A stretch of 38,698 nucleotides of DNA, taken from the NCBI RefSeq assembly GCF_001949145.1, contig NW_019091365.1:346030-384727 (forward strand). Reading direction: 5' to 3'. The DNA is from Acanthaster planci. Lineage: Eukaryota; Echinodermata; Asteroidea; Valvatida; Acanthasteridae. Below the pieces are notes generated by a model. That model was not told the DNA's origin and made no database searches. It saw only the letters and a program-made list of their open reading frames with translations. The position numbers and the translations under genes are program-made. This document shows positions 22,283 through 33,862 of the stretch, one piece after another (the stretch's first letter is position 1; every line of letters starts with the position of its first letter).

Positions 22283-22640
22283 TCAGACTAATGGGGTAGG
22301 TTTTGAAATAATAAGTGGTACATCTGCTTCGGTAACAGGAGCGGAAAATAAAGAATGTGACCATCTTTTATCAAGAAAGTGTTCAAATGAACTGCTTGAT
22401 TGAGGAAGTTCACTTGCTATTTTCTTACCAATGTTAATGAAATAATCATTGAAAAAGTTAGCAATATCAATGTCAAAATCAATTTTAGCATCATTTTGCA
22501 TATAAAAGGACGGATTTTGTTTAACGTTCCTTTTACCAAGCAACGAATTAATAAGCTCCCATGTACCTTTAACATTATGTTTCTCTTATTAAATTCTTCA
22601 CCCAAGTAATTTTTCTTTGCCATTCACCTTAGTAATTTTT
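22283..22640 (-). mobile_element. Fragment of a non-LTR retrotransposon, region before the RT domain
   Basis: Minus-strand frames give YLGEEFNKRN, then, after a frameshift, VKGTWELINSLLGKRNVKQN and DIANFFNDYFINIGKKIASE. These continue to SPVTE-like SAPVTEADVPLIISK. This is the linker between endonuclease and reverse transcriptase in CR1/L2-type LINEs. The catalytic domains are absent, so this is a short relic. Confidence 0.75.
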
Positions 22641-23704
22641 CTTGCCATTCGTATAACTATGGAGGAATAACACATGTTAATTTGTTTTTAAACTTTACGT
22701 AGACAGATTTTTTATGAACTGTAGGATTCTGGGGATATTTTTATATAAATGTTTTTCTCTGATTGATTAAGGATTCTTTTTGATCGTGTACACGGTGGGA
22801 GCACGGCGGACCACGAATCCCATTCCCCAAAGTTCTGCGAGTGGAGTGTGTACCACAGATGCTTAGAAGTAAATCAACATGCATAAATGCAGTTCAGTCA
22901 AATCCCAGTAAATTAAACTCCGTTCATGACGCGAGGTGAGAGCAGTGATTATCGAATTTGAAAAGAGAGACTCGGAAGTGAAAGGTATGACAAGGGCCCG
23001 ATATCACATGCAGATGGAAGCGCCGTACACTCCTTTTTGGACTTCCTCAAGCCCCCGTTATTTCTTTAATTTCCTCCCTATCCGCAACCGCAACCATGCC
23101 CACTCCCTCCACCACCTCGATGACAATTCTTCAAATTTGTGTAGAAAAGGGCGTGTGCTGTTCAAGTAAAATGTCACTTTCGAATTTCCCCTTTTCGTTA
23201 ATTAAGGCGCTTAAATAAATAACGACCCTCGTCAATTCACTTGTGTGTAGTGAAGATAAATTTAGATTTCCTAGGGCGGTAGTTACGTGATTACCTTAAT
23301 GAGCTGCAGAATTGAATGACACGTCCTGAACTAAAAGCATGGATAGCCATTTCATCATCATGCATCTTCTGTAGAGAGAGAGTTCCATATACGGACGCAG
23401 GAAATCATTCCCTGCAGTGACCTATTAGCCACCTGAACGATACAGACTTGGCTTGTAAATTTCTTAAACTTCAATTTTTAAAAGATCCAGCACTCAATTG
23501 AATTTTTCTTTGAAACTTATTCACAATGAACAGTAGGCCTACTCAAAACACACGTTTATAAACTACTTCTGTTTTCATACAATGGAGTCCCAAAAGTTGT
23601 TTAACTTCCTATGATCACTGAACGCGAATTTTCGATTCTTATTTGCTTGAGTGTTTCTCTTCAATTTTCTACGGATGACCCAAAACCGAATTTAAATTCA
23701 AACT
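22641..23704. other. Intergenic stretch, no supported gene
   Basis: AT-rich sequence with no coherent open frame. It lies just left of the block shared with the gene C flank. Confidence 0.35.
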
Positions 23705-25937
23705 GTTTAGTACTGGCTTCATACTGACCCTACACACTTTTGAAACTTTGTGAGCTGTCATGTCAAAGGTCCAATACGAAAATCAAACTAGCTTCCATGG
23801 AATAACATGCAATAACACCCAAGCCAAGAATGCTACTTTTTCTCCAATGATATAATTTATTAGAGAAAACAAGAATATTAATTAAATATTGAGATACCAG
23901 CTATGAGATGGTGTGCAAAACGAAACACAGGATATCAGTGTTGTTGACTCGAGTCGCTGACTCGGACTCGAGTAGGACGTGAGTCGCTATTTAGACTCGA
24001 GACTTGACTTGACTTGGGGAAAAATGACTTGAGACTTGACTTGACTTGAAAATAAAAGACTCGAGACTTGACTTGACTTGAAAAAAAATGACTGGTTGAC
24101 ATTAAATCCTTTCTTAAAATAAATGAAAATACAAACTCAAAAGAACCACGCGTGGCGTCGCGTTGCGTTCCTCCACTGGCACCACCGCACATCATGTAAC
24201 GTCATGCACACGTCATGCACGGCGCGTGCGAGCTGTATGAAGTTTGTGTGGGCCCGTGGCATAGGCCTATGAGTAGTCTGATTACATCCGTTTTAAGAAA
24301 CTGTATACTGTTGAGTGGTTTACCTCTAGCTAGGCGTGCGAAGACTGCGAAACGACAACGTGTACCTTCACCAATCCAGGTGCCAACCCGGAACGGTGAA
24401 TTCACAATCTCTTATGTCAGATTCTATTATATGTTCAACAATGTATTTGAATAGAAAAGCCCTAATTTTTTTTTGGGGGGGGGATTACTTTTTGAAAAAA
24501 TAATTCACTGGTTAGATGCCAGTAGCAAGATTTCTCTTCTCGCTAGCTAGCTCGCACTGCGATCATGCGCACGCGCACCAAACATTATTATTAGAACTGG
24601 TTCCCGCACGCACGTAGATATAGACAACGATGACGACAGGAACCAGTTTTGTTCCTTGCCCAACACATGGCGACTGAACACCATGTCTACTTTGAAAGTG
24701 GTGATTTTTGGGTTCAAAAATTGTGAATATTGTGCATGTTCAACCAACAAACCAACACTATGACAGGCAAGCCATGTCATTATCATTTAAGGACAGCCAG
24801 TCCGAAGAGTGAAAGACACTACCAATAAAGTACTGAACAAAACGAAGAAATTATAAACTGGTATCACTTTAGATTTGATGTACATTATTTAGAAAAATTG
24901 ACTCGAGACTTGACTTGACTTGGAAAAAATGACTTGAGACTTGACTTGATAAAATTTGACTTGGGACTTGACTTAACTTGGAAAAAATGACTCGGTTACA
25001 ACACTGCAGCCTGTGCAGGATATAAACTTCATGGAGGTCATTTAATAAGATATCTACTCTCGTGCAAATCTTGTTTGCTTATTGTCTGCACAGAGTACCG
25101 CGTGCGTAATCTATGTGTGCACATTAAGGCAAAACTTTGAGACACCAAAGGACACGCTATGAAAACAATGTGAAGAACAGCTCTGGGAAAACTTCAGCTG
25201 TCTTAATTTGCTGATTATATGTTTTCAATTATGCTTTCAACAGAACTGTAACAACGCAATGACTATAAGATAAAGTCAAACTAGGCTTTTTATCTATGCA
25301 AGCTTCATAATTTGAACTTAAGCTCTGTATTTCTGTTCAGTGCATTTCGGAGTAGCTGCTTTGTAGTAGACAATTATAAATTGTTTTCAAGGAAGCTAAC
25401 ACTAAACCAGGTGCCTTGATGCAGGATGCTCGATAAAGTCCAAAATTCTGCATTCCACTTACTCAGTAGCATAAATATATGTTGGGATCCTTGTATTATC
25501 AAAACGGTGCTATTAAAAAACATGAAGTTTCATACTTTAAAACAATGTCCGATTTCAAGGCATTGATGATTTTGACTGTTGATAGATTTCATATATGTTG
25601 TCACCAAAATCAACTTGAGCATTATCTAAAAAATGACAATCCTTAATTTGTGCTTATAATGACAAACTAAAAAGACAAACATGGTATTTTCAATTCTACG
25701 GGAATGCATCCAGAGCCAAACATACATTACAACTGCCCTTGGTAGAGAAATGCTGACATATTTTCTATTTAAATACAGTAACTGTTTCATTTTGAAATTT
25801 TTCTGCTACACTTACTAACTGCAATCTTTCTTTGGCTTCATTCATTTATAATTCATGTATTTCAGAAACAAAGACCACAACGAATTTTGTAAAACACTGA
25901 TTTGGATTAATTCTTCATTCATTTCTCTCTATAATTT
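23705..25937. repeat. Downstream flank of ACOT8 copy B, duplicated at 36090-37213
   Basis: From GTTTAGTACTGGCTTCATACT (23705, shared without its last base) onward, the sequence runs parallel to 36090 and beyond. Shared words include GGAATAACATGC, CCAAGCCAAGAAT, ACTTCAGCTGTCTTAATTTG and ACAGAACTGTAACAACGCAA. Similarity stops abruptly to the left of 23705 and 36090, which marks the duplication breakpoint. The block is interrupted by the hAT-like element at 23936-25015, which is absent from the gene C copy. Confidence 0.85.
23936..25015. mobile_element. Non-autonomous hAT-like DNA transposon (1080 bp) with 8-bp target duplication
   Basis: The insertion is flanked by CAGGATAT at 23928-23935 and 25016-25023. 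The copy of this flank by gene C (ACACAGGATATAAACTTC, around 36316-36333) has the word once, so it is the empty site. The left end begins CAGTGTTGTTGACTCGAGTC. The right end, read inward on the minus strand, has CAGTGTTGTAACCGAGTC after nine extra bases. An 8-bp duplication and CAGTGTTG ends fit hAT. The ends carry clusters of GACTTGACTTG-type subterminal repeats (23945-24095 and 24895-25000). No transposase frame is present. Confidence 0.85.
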
Positions 25938-28900
25938 TCATATCTTGGGTCTCATGAGGCACTCTTGTGAGATGGAAGCGACCAGCGTCCCATCACGTCG
26001 CCAAAGACGGCCAAAGCTCATGCCGCGGGATGCACCTGTTGGCAGAAAAGAAGATATCATTTCAGGAACTCCATCCCAGTGTAGGGTTGGCCTGTCCGAC
26101 ATGTATCTCCATTTTTCAGTCTTGGCGTGTATGCATACTTGGCCAGCAAGTATTGATTATTTGTCAATCGACTAATCTTCTTTTTCCATTATGGATTCAA
26201 CTTGTTGAACAGCTAACGTTTTCCCTCTTACTTTCATGCAAGATTTAATCAACACTGATAAAGAGTCAAGTGGTCAATCTTAAGAAATATTTTGGGACCA
26301 AAGCATTCTTCCAATTCAGTACAAATTATACTGAAATTTATCTTCCATGCCAATGTATGTATTCACACTGCAGGAAAACTCACAAATTTGCTTGAGTAGC
26401 ATTTGAACCCACAACCTCCCACTTACCCGTGCAGACCTCTTAGCATGACTCCCACCCAAGTATGCTGGTGAGTTTTGTGGCAACTCAGACCACAATGAGA
26501 GTACATAGTATAGATATACATCAGCATGAGGGCAGAACCTAGTGTAAAATCAGCATCCCCAACACAAAAGCAAATTAACATAAATGATTGCTCGCGGTAC
26601 ACACTTTCAAGTGATCCCAGTAAACTCAGCGGGCAAGGGCAAAACCTCATACAACCTTAGTATCCCCTGTGCATACCAAAACGCTCATTAAAATCTGCCT
26701 TGGGCCGGTGGAACCCTCGATGAGTTTGTATTAGGTTTTAAGGGTCTGTCCCAAAAGACAGAGGATCCCAGAAAATTTGTCGTACCTTGACTTCACCACA
26801 AAAGCAAAAACAGGTAAGCAACAACCTACGGCTGCAGGTGAGTTTATAGGTACGGAAAGAGTTGTGCGGTCTGATTCATATTACACTATACTCACAGGTC
26901 CTGGGGCTCTCCATCTCGTACAGCATCCATTCGTCGGCACGGAAGGGCGCATGAAACCAAATGGAGTGGTCCAAGGAGGTAATCTGGCCCAGTTGGATGT
27001 GACTGTGTGGCATGTACGCTGTCCAGGCCAGGAAGGCATCGGATACGTAGGCTGCAGCGCAACGGTGAATGTTCTCATCCCCACCTATGTAGAGACACAC
27101 TTGCGATCACACTTGTGTATGTATAATAATGTATATAACAAGTGTTAGTCCTTGATTTCAGCTATTCTACAATAGCTTCACATTTGTAAACTCATCGGCA
27201 TTTTTCAAATGGTTTATTTTATATCAATATCAAAATTTTTAAATATGTTTTTATTGCAATTTTTTAATTTTTCTTCATACTGCTCAAGGCAACTTTCATT
27301 GTAAAACGTTTTTAGTCATGTGACTTTCTGTTTGAAATTTTTTGTGAAATAAACTACAATGAATGAATAAAAATTTTCCATCTACGTGTATTCAGTTGAA
27401 TAAGGTTTAACTCATGTTTGCGCACTTGGACTGAAACAATCAGTTATCAAGAATGACACATTTTTGGCAGACGTACTTATGATATTTACCTAAAGTTCCC
27501 CTGACCCGAACCCAGAGCAACCTCCTTGGCTGTAGAGAGTTTTTTGTCAAGATCGTCTCGACATCGGCATGCCTGTACTCTACCATGACACCAGACCCTT
27601 CAAGACTGCGAATCCTGGTTTTTACCTCATCAGAAGCATGGCTGAAAAATTGTGACAATGGGCAGTGACTGTGATATTGTAATTTTGATATCACCTTCAG
27701 CCATTAACTTGGTCATCAGAACTCACCTTGCTTACTGTGGCAAGGTTCCATGCACCTGTCACTGCACTTTGGGGTCGGGGTTAATTAGTTTTGTAATCAG
27801 ATTGAATGTCAGTGCTAATTTCAGCAATGTTGTAGTGGGTCAAGATATGCTAGACATTTCTGTCTGTCAGCCATGTCTATGAATACAGATCGCCAGATCA
27901 TGTTTACACATCATCCAGCATGATGTGGTTATAAGAACCTACATGTATTAAATAAAACTGGTCCCTAATATCATCAAATATCATCAGTTCTTTAAGCATT
28001 TGATTCCAAAGTACAAGCCTTGGAAAGGTCATCTGCATCTAAAGCTACGACTTCTGAAGAATGACAGTGTCTCCTGGTTCCTGTTCCCCTTTGTTTTTAC
28101 CTCAAATATTTCTCAATAAGATCATCAACACTCAGCAGATTCTCTGGAGAGGGAACCTCTGGCATGGTGGCCTGGTGATTGTAAGGAGACTCCTCCTTGA
28201 CGTGAAAGGACACTATCATCATCAGGATGGTCTTTCCATTCTGTATGGCGTGGACGGTTCGTGTGGAGAAGCTCCGGCCGTCGCGAAGGCTCTCCACCTG
28301 GTACACAACCGGGATTTCTGGGTTCCCTGAGGGACATCAGAGGAAAACTGTTACAATGATAGTTACAGCCAGCAAATCCACACTTTGCTTCAATCAAATC
28401 CCACTGCATTAGGGTAAATCCATGAGCTTTCTTTCACCAACACAGTATAAAAAAACATGTTTTTTTTTACATCATTTGTCATCCAAGAACTACACATTTG
28501 TGCTGTTGGAACTGGGAAAATTGAAGTTTAACCCTAACCTTCCTCAATCCTCCAACAGGTGAAGGATTGAGGAGGGTAAGGGTTAAACTACAAACCTCTG
28601 TAGTCCCTTACTCAGGGGTCAGCCATTTCAACCTTTTCACAATTGTTCCAAACATGCACGGGGGGAGGGAGAGTTTTACAGCCCAGGACTGCTTTCATTA
28701 ACTTGGGAACAAGGTTGATCTGCCACCACCCTTACGCCTTTGTGAGGAAAGAGGGATGTTTTGTCCTTGATGAAAAGGATGGTAAAAGAGGAGGACGCCT
28801 TATTAGGCTGAGTGTATCTTTTTTAGTTTGTTTCTTGGGGTTTTTTTTGTTTGTTTCTTTTGTTTCTGTTGCTAGTTTGGTCAGTTAGTCTGTCAAGTCC

Positions 28901-31451
28901 TCCCTATGGGGGCACGATTCTCCCCCCTCCTTCCAATGCAAAAGTCCATGCGCTCTGTCCCCCATTTGAAATTTTTGAAAGGTACACAAAAAATGTTTAC
29001 AAGCTGCAGTTCATAGGCTTTTGATATCCCCTCCCCCCCCCAAAAAAAGTGTGCATCCCTTGGTAGGCCCTTCAACTTTCACCCTAGTTAAGCCATTGCT
29101 CCTTAACTCATTTGTTTGTTGGTAGAAACTGAAGAGCTATGAGCGAACCTTTGCGTATGAAGTAGCAGTGTAGTGAGTTGATGTGAAGCTCTGGCTGGAC
29201 TGTTTTGCTAGCGGCTACCATGGCCTGACAGACGACCAGCCCTCCATACAGCTGCTTGGCTCTGAACTCTCTCCAATGCTCTGAGGCTCTGAAATTGGCA
29301 CATTCATTTTTTATTTTTTTTTTATTTTTTTGTTTAATTTTCAACAACTTCATATTTTTTCTCAGACACCACACCAAATAGAATGCTACGACTAGTGTAT
29401 TAGATAGCAGAATCATTATTAAAGAAAAAGAATTCCACAATGTACCATCACAATTTTTAAGATTACGAACCAACTTGTTTACCAAACTTTTCAACCTATT
29501 CTCCATCGGCACCATGGGTGTAAATCCAAAGGGGGATGGGGGTATATATCCCCCTACTTTTTTTGGGGGGGGGATGACTTGCCCGGCCATGACCATTTGA
29601 AAAAGGGGAAAGGGATGGACACCATATGACTCTATATAGAGCTTGATGTTCATGATATTAATGTACATTTGTAATACGTATTCAGCACGGCATATTTATG
29701 CCTGTTTTCAAGCATTTTCCCTTTTTGAGTAATATTGAATGCAGTTAAATTGTTGGAAGTCTGAAAAAATCTTCACAATCTGCTTAAATTTTTTGCTCAC
29801 CACAAAAAGGGGGGGGAATGATTCAATAGACCATCCCCCTTTCCCTCATCCCCCATTCCCGGCACACATTTAAGCCACTGGTTGGCACTGAGCCCCTTTT
29901 TTCCTCACTGCATTTACAGCATTTGAAAATTGAGATGGTCCAATGCGGAGTCCTTCCTGCAGAACCAATTTCCCATTTGAACCAATTCACTGAAAACTTT
30001 GGATTTCAAACTTGTTTGTTTCATTGTTCTGTTTTTTTCTCTTGCTTTGCCTTATTCTCTGTTTTCTTCCTTTCTGTTTGTTGATTTGTTGTTTCTGGTC
30101 CAGCTTTGTTGGTTTAGCCTTTAATTAGCTTCTTTCAAAAGGTATAGTGGCGCACTTCGATTTTCACCTGACTTGCCTCATTCAGCACTGCTAAACCTCC
30201 TCTTGAAATCATTTAAATTTAGTTGGTTAAATGTTGATACTATAACCTTCATAATACATGCTTTTGAACTTTTGTGAACAATTTCATTATCATGAAATTT
30301 TATCCACAATTAAAAAACGGCGACATCTGGAAATAGGGCAAGAATTCAGCTGTAAGTTCCCTGACCAGGGGCACTTGAAAAATCTCAGTAAATCTCACCT
30401 AAACATCTAGGAAACTTCTTTAAGTTGATAAATTCTGATAAATTATAATTATCTCCACTTACAAACCTAACCATAAGTATGTTAGAAATTTATTTTGGGG
30501 GGGGCATTTCAAAAGAATTCATTTTGTACTTCAGACAAAAACTGGAAATTGAGCCAAAATACAATTTGATCAAAACTTTGTAGTGGGCGAGTAAAGTTGA
30601 GAATTTTGAACTAGAATATTGGGATTTAGATGAAATTTCACTTATAATGAAATTTGAGGTAAGAAATATTGCTCTGGCAAGGCACCAGAGGCGGAAAAAT
30701 CAAAGTGCTCCACATTAGGGGCCATGCCACATTAGGGTAGACAATAATGTTCTATTCTTACTTGAGAAATCAAATTACAACCTTTGTTGTAGCTTAGAGG
30801 TACAAACAGAACAGTCTTACTGCACAAAATCAAACATAAAAAAATCCCAAATTCCAGGAAGTCTACCTTAACTGAACCCTGCCATGCCAACATCACCATC
30901 TACTATTGCATCAGCTTGAAACATACAATGTAGAAGTTTGTCACATTATAAGCTGGGGCTGGGTTTTTTATGTATTTGTAAAGGACAGGGCTTACCACAA
31001 ACTTTGATTATTTGTACAAGTTGTGGCTATATAAAACATAGCACAATTTTCAGGGTTTGTTGAGCAGTTTTCTGATATTGTATGTTGATTGTTGTATTTT
31101 TTAAGGCCTTTTTAATTTTTGGATTGATTTTTTTTATCTACCGGCATTTTATCGTACTTATTTTGGTTAATTTTTCATCAGTTGGGACCGCAATGGAAAT
31201 AAGTTTGTTTGACTTTTTGGCATTAGGCCCTATCCCTACTATTTTCACTCTTGGGAATCTTTGAGGTTTATTTTCTTTATTTCTGTGCAATACTATTTTG
31301 TGGAAAAAGTGAATAGGCTAAATCGAATAAAAATAAGAAAAGCCTGCCTGTACAAGTTGTGCTCAATCCGTTCAATATCTAGCACAGCACTGGATAATTT
31401 ACTCGGTTCCGAGTCGCCACCTGCTGCATCTAGTGCCAGAGGAGTCCTCAT
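25938..31451 (-). CDS. ACOT8: Acyl-CoA thioesterase 8-like, copy B (6 exons, 302 aa)
   Basis: Exons on the minus strand are 31451-31348, 29288-29149, 28326-28101, 27641-27490, 27084-26896 and 26035-25938. They sum to 909 nt in frame. Intron positions and phases equal those of copy A. Exon 1 is one codon longer and exon 4 one codon shorter. Landmarks are VLDIERIEHNLYR, QLYGGLVVCQAMVAASKTV, ESLRDGRSFSTRTVHAIQNG, LLWVRVRGTLG, HRCAAAYVSDAFLAWTAYMP, LDHSIWFHAPFRADEWMLYE and GRLWRRDGTLVASISQE. The triad is D246, S267 and Q294. The role should be peroxisomal acyl-CoA hydrolysis as for ACOT8, but the protein ends in PKI, a poorer PTS1 match than PKL or SKL. The donor after exon 1 is CAG|GCAGGC instead of the CAG|GTAAGC seen in copy A, and the exon 2 donor AAG|GTTCGC is weak. 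All reading frames are intact, so the gene is probably expressed, though correct splicing of intron 1 is uncertain. Confidence 0.9.
26380..26465 (-). mobile_element. tRNA-derived SINE fragment in intron 5 of copy B
   Basis: The minus strand shows TGGGAGTCATGCTAAGAGGT (A-box-like), then GGAGGTTGTGGGTTCAAATG with the B box GGTTCAAAT (plus strand 26401-26409). The same fragment sits at 37655-37745 in copy C, so it was present before B and C split. It does not form a complete tRNA. Confidence 0.45.
28526..28588. repeat. 26-bp inverted repeat forming a hairpin
   Basis: The left arm at 28526-28551 starts GTTTAACCCT and ends CCTCAATCCT. The right arm at 28563-28588 is its reverse complement with about three mismatches. 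The loop is 11 bases. It lies in intron 2 of ACOT8 copy B and has no counterpart in copy A. It could be a collapsed foldback element or a small structured RNA. Confidence 0.7.
29289..31347 (-). other. Long first intron of ACOT8 copy B
   Basis: About 2.06 kb, against 535 bases in copy A. It holds T-rich tracts (29310-29340) and G/C-run repeats of the type CCCCCTACTTTTTTTGGGGG (29550-29569 and nearby). A minus-strand frame opens into exon 2 without a stop from about 29668. No other gene is seen in it. Confidence 0.5.
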
Positions 31452-33220
31452 TCTGCAGAATTAGGGTATCAAACAACACAGCTAGCTGTACTGCAGCACC
31501 AACGACTGGGCCCTACTTTTTCAACCTGTACAAAGGTTTCCACTCGGCTCGTGCTAATGAAGTTTGAATTCAAGTTCAACTTTGACACTCTAACACTCAC
31601 AGTTCAAGTTCCCCCCAAGGCCTAGCTTAGATTGGACGCCAGTCTTCATGCAGTACGGTCGACTCCCTGGGCTACCCAAGGCCCAGATTGCATGACTGTG
31701 ACTAATTTAGGTGTACTTGTACGTGTGTACTTTGAACTCGTCGTATGAGTTGTACTGGCAAAGCTGAACCAGCGTAGACTGAAAGACACAATCAACAATG
31801 CCAGGAGGTCAATTCCACCCAATTATTCGATAACCAGTCTGCCTTCCCACGAACCTTTCAGTACCACCCACTTCTTCTACACATCTATCTACATGATCTA
31901 TTCTGACTGTAAAATTGTCGGTAATGGGGGTCGGGTGTTACGTTTAGCTGCCGACATTCAATGACCAGAGAAAATAAACACGCCCTCAAGAGCTTTTTGA
32001 TTGATACCAACGATGACTATCATCAACACATAAATTTGGAAAATCACTATTTAGAATTAAAATGGCAACTTTCCTGTGTTGTTAGCCTTCAAGCTGTCTT
32101 GTTTTTTGCTTGTTTTGTTTTGGATTTTTTTCTCTCTCTCCACGTTATCTGTGATGCCACGGTAGACAGTGACATTGTGACAGTCCTGGCGTTAGGACAC
32201 CTGTGCAGTGACTTTTGTGCCACTCTTAAAGGACTCTATGCCGCACTCCGTTCACGTTGTTTTCATAAGGGATGTTATATATGTGTTACGACATTACAAA
32301 CAAAATCTAAAAAGTTGTTTCATTTGAAATGAAAACAAGGTATAGTTGTTTTTCAGTTCTTTGAAAATATTGAAGATTTTGCCAAAGTTGGCAGTAAAGC
32401 ATGTTATACAATATCATGGCAGTAGTGGGCCCATACCAGAACTTAGCCTGGGGTAAATTTTAATTAGGCCAAAATAAGCGGCCTAGGCTTGGTCTCCACA
32501 AACATGCCCTCAGGAAATGAAAAGTTGTCAGCAAAACGTTTTCTTCAACAGGTATTTCCCAAAAATATATATCTACCTCAATGAATATAAGAACACAGGT
32601 GTTTGCAGGATTTTGAGACACTTTTTTTTTAGTGTCTTTTGTGTTACACGTGATTCAGACATGCCACACATACCAGAAGAACCGTCAGAACATCACCTGA
32701 TTTTTCCAAGCCAATATATCGGTATATATTTTTCTAGTATAAGAGAAAGGTTGTTGATTGTATAAGTAAGAGAAAAAGGAAAAGAATTCCACATCTGGGT
32801 ACCACCTTTGACTTCCTCTGTATGGGCCATAAAAGATAAAGTCTCAGTATTCTTAAAGGAATTTTGCAAATTTAAATCCTACATTAGTAATTGTAGCAGA
32901 TTTTCATCAGCTTAATACTTTTGAAATATAGTTTTCAAGGAAGATATCTGGATGAAGGATGCGGAACACTATATTTTGGCATTTCAAGAGACATTTTCCA
33001 TTATCACATTTGTAAAATAATCCAAATAACGTTTGCTTTTCCAACAGCTCGAGGTTTGAGTGAATTCAAATAAAATTGTTTTGAACAAGAATTTGCAAGC
33101 GCGAGGCAATGCCCATTCTTGTCACCGCGGGGCAGTCACGGTCGTCGAGCTCGAAAATGAGAGCGAGCCGTGGAACCGAGCTTTAAAGAACCGGGCCTCT
33201 CCAAAGCGGAGCTGGAGGAG
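31452..33220. other. Upstream flank of ACOT8 copy B, no supported gene
   Basis: The first 150 bases resemble the upstream region of copy A in part. A 123-codon plus-strand frame at 31961-32332 has a hydrophobic centre but no recognisable motif. An acceptor-like TTTGCTTTTCCAACAG lies at 33032-33047. Confidence 0.35.
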
Positions 33221-33862
33221 ATGGGTCAGACGCCGTACCGCAGGCAATCGGTCAGTGTCAGCTCGGCAAGGAAGCTGCAGAGAAAGCCTGCAGGTTTAGT
33301 CTACTCCAACTTCAGGTCTGTTGTCACTGTGACGGTCCAGCTATAACGAGGTCAGACTTGTTTGGCTCGTTTAATTTCCCCCATAGGACGTCTAAACACA
33401 ACATGGCTATCTTTATGCAGGCTCAGCTGGTGGGTAAAATATGCATAGTTATAAACAACCGAGACATAAATCACCTTACTGATTGCTAATCACATTGAAA
33501 AAAATCAGTCAACTTTTATGATCGCCCATTTCGAGTCCTGAAAGAATCAGACATTCCCCTCCTTCCTCCATGGACATTCACATTCATTGTAATTTCTTAT
33601 AGTTGTTCCCATAGAGGAAGGACAGGAGTTGCAACTCAGGCACTTCAAAGATGGTCGTCGACGAATCAGACGAATAATAGAAAACATTCCAAAAATGCCT
33701 GATTACTGTCTGCATCTTAGACGGACAAGCAGGACCAGGCTGCAATATCCTAGCAATACTTGTAGTTTTTGCTGGCAATTGAATACAAATTATCAATGTG
33801 ACCAGGAAACAGAGAAAAATTCTAAAAAAAAATATAAGACCTACTTTTGTTATCGTAAATAA
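33221..33862 (+). CDS. Candidate two-exon gene of unknown function
   Basis: A GC-rich segment has an ATG at 33221 that opens MGQTPYRRQSVSVSSARKLQ. It ends at a donor CTGCAG|GTTTAG (33293/33294). An acceptor TTTCTTATAG precedes 33601. The phases fit, giving a second exon 33601-33862 that begins VPIEEGQELQLRHFKDGRRR after one split Val and ends with a stop. The product would be about 111 aa, strongly basic, with five Cys in its second half (DYC, NTC, SFC, YQC, YFC). I do not recognise the family. Doubts: the donor is weak, and a competing minus-strand frame of 159 codons covers the second exon (33584-34063). The in-frame codons just upstream of the ATG also look protein-like, which could mean a longer first exon with an indel. 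Confidence 0.25.

Noticed and set aside
23945-24095. Direct repeats that could suggest a CRISPR array
   Set aside because: The GACTTGACTTG units are irregular, lack constant spacers, and sit at the ends of a DNA transposon in a eukaryotic sequence.
26777-27148. 123-codon plus-strand open frame
   Set aside because: Antisense shadow of ACOT8 copy B exon 5.
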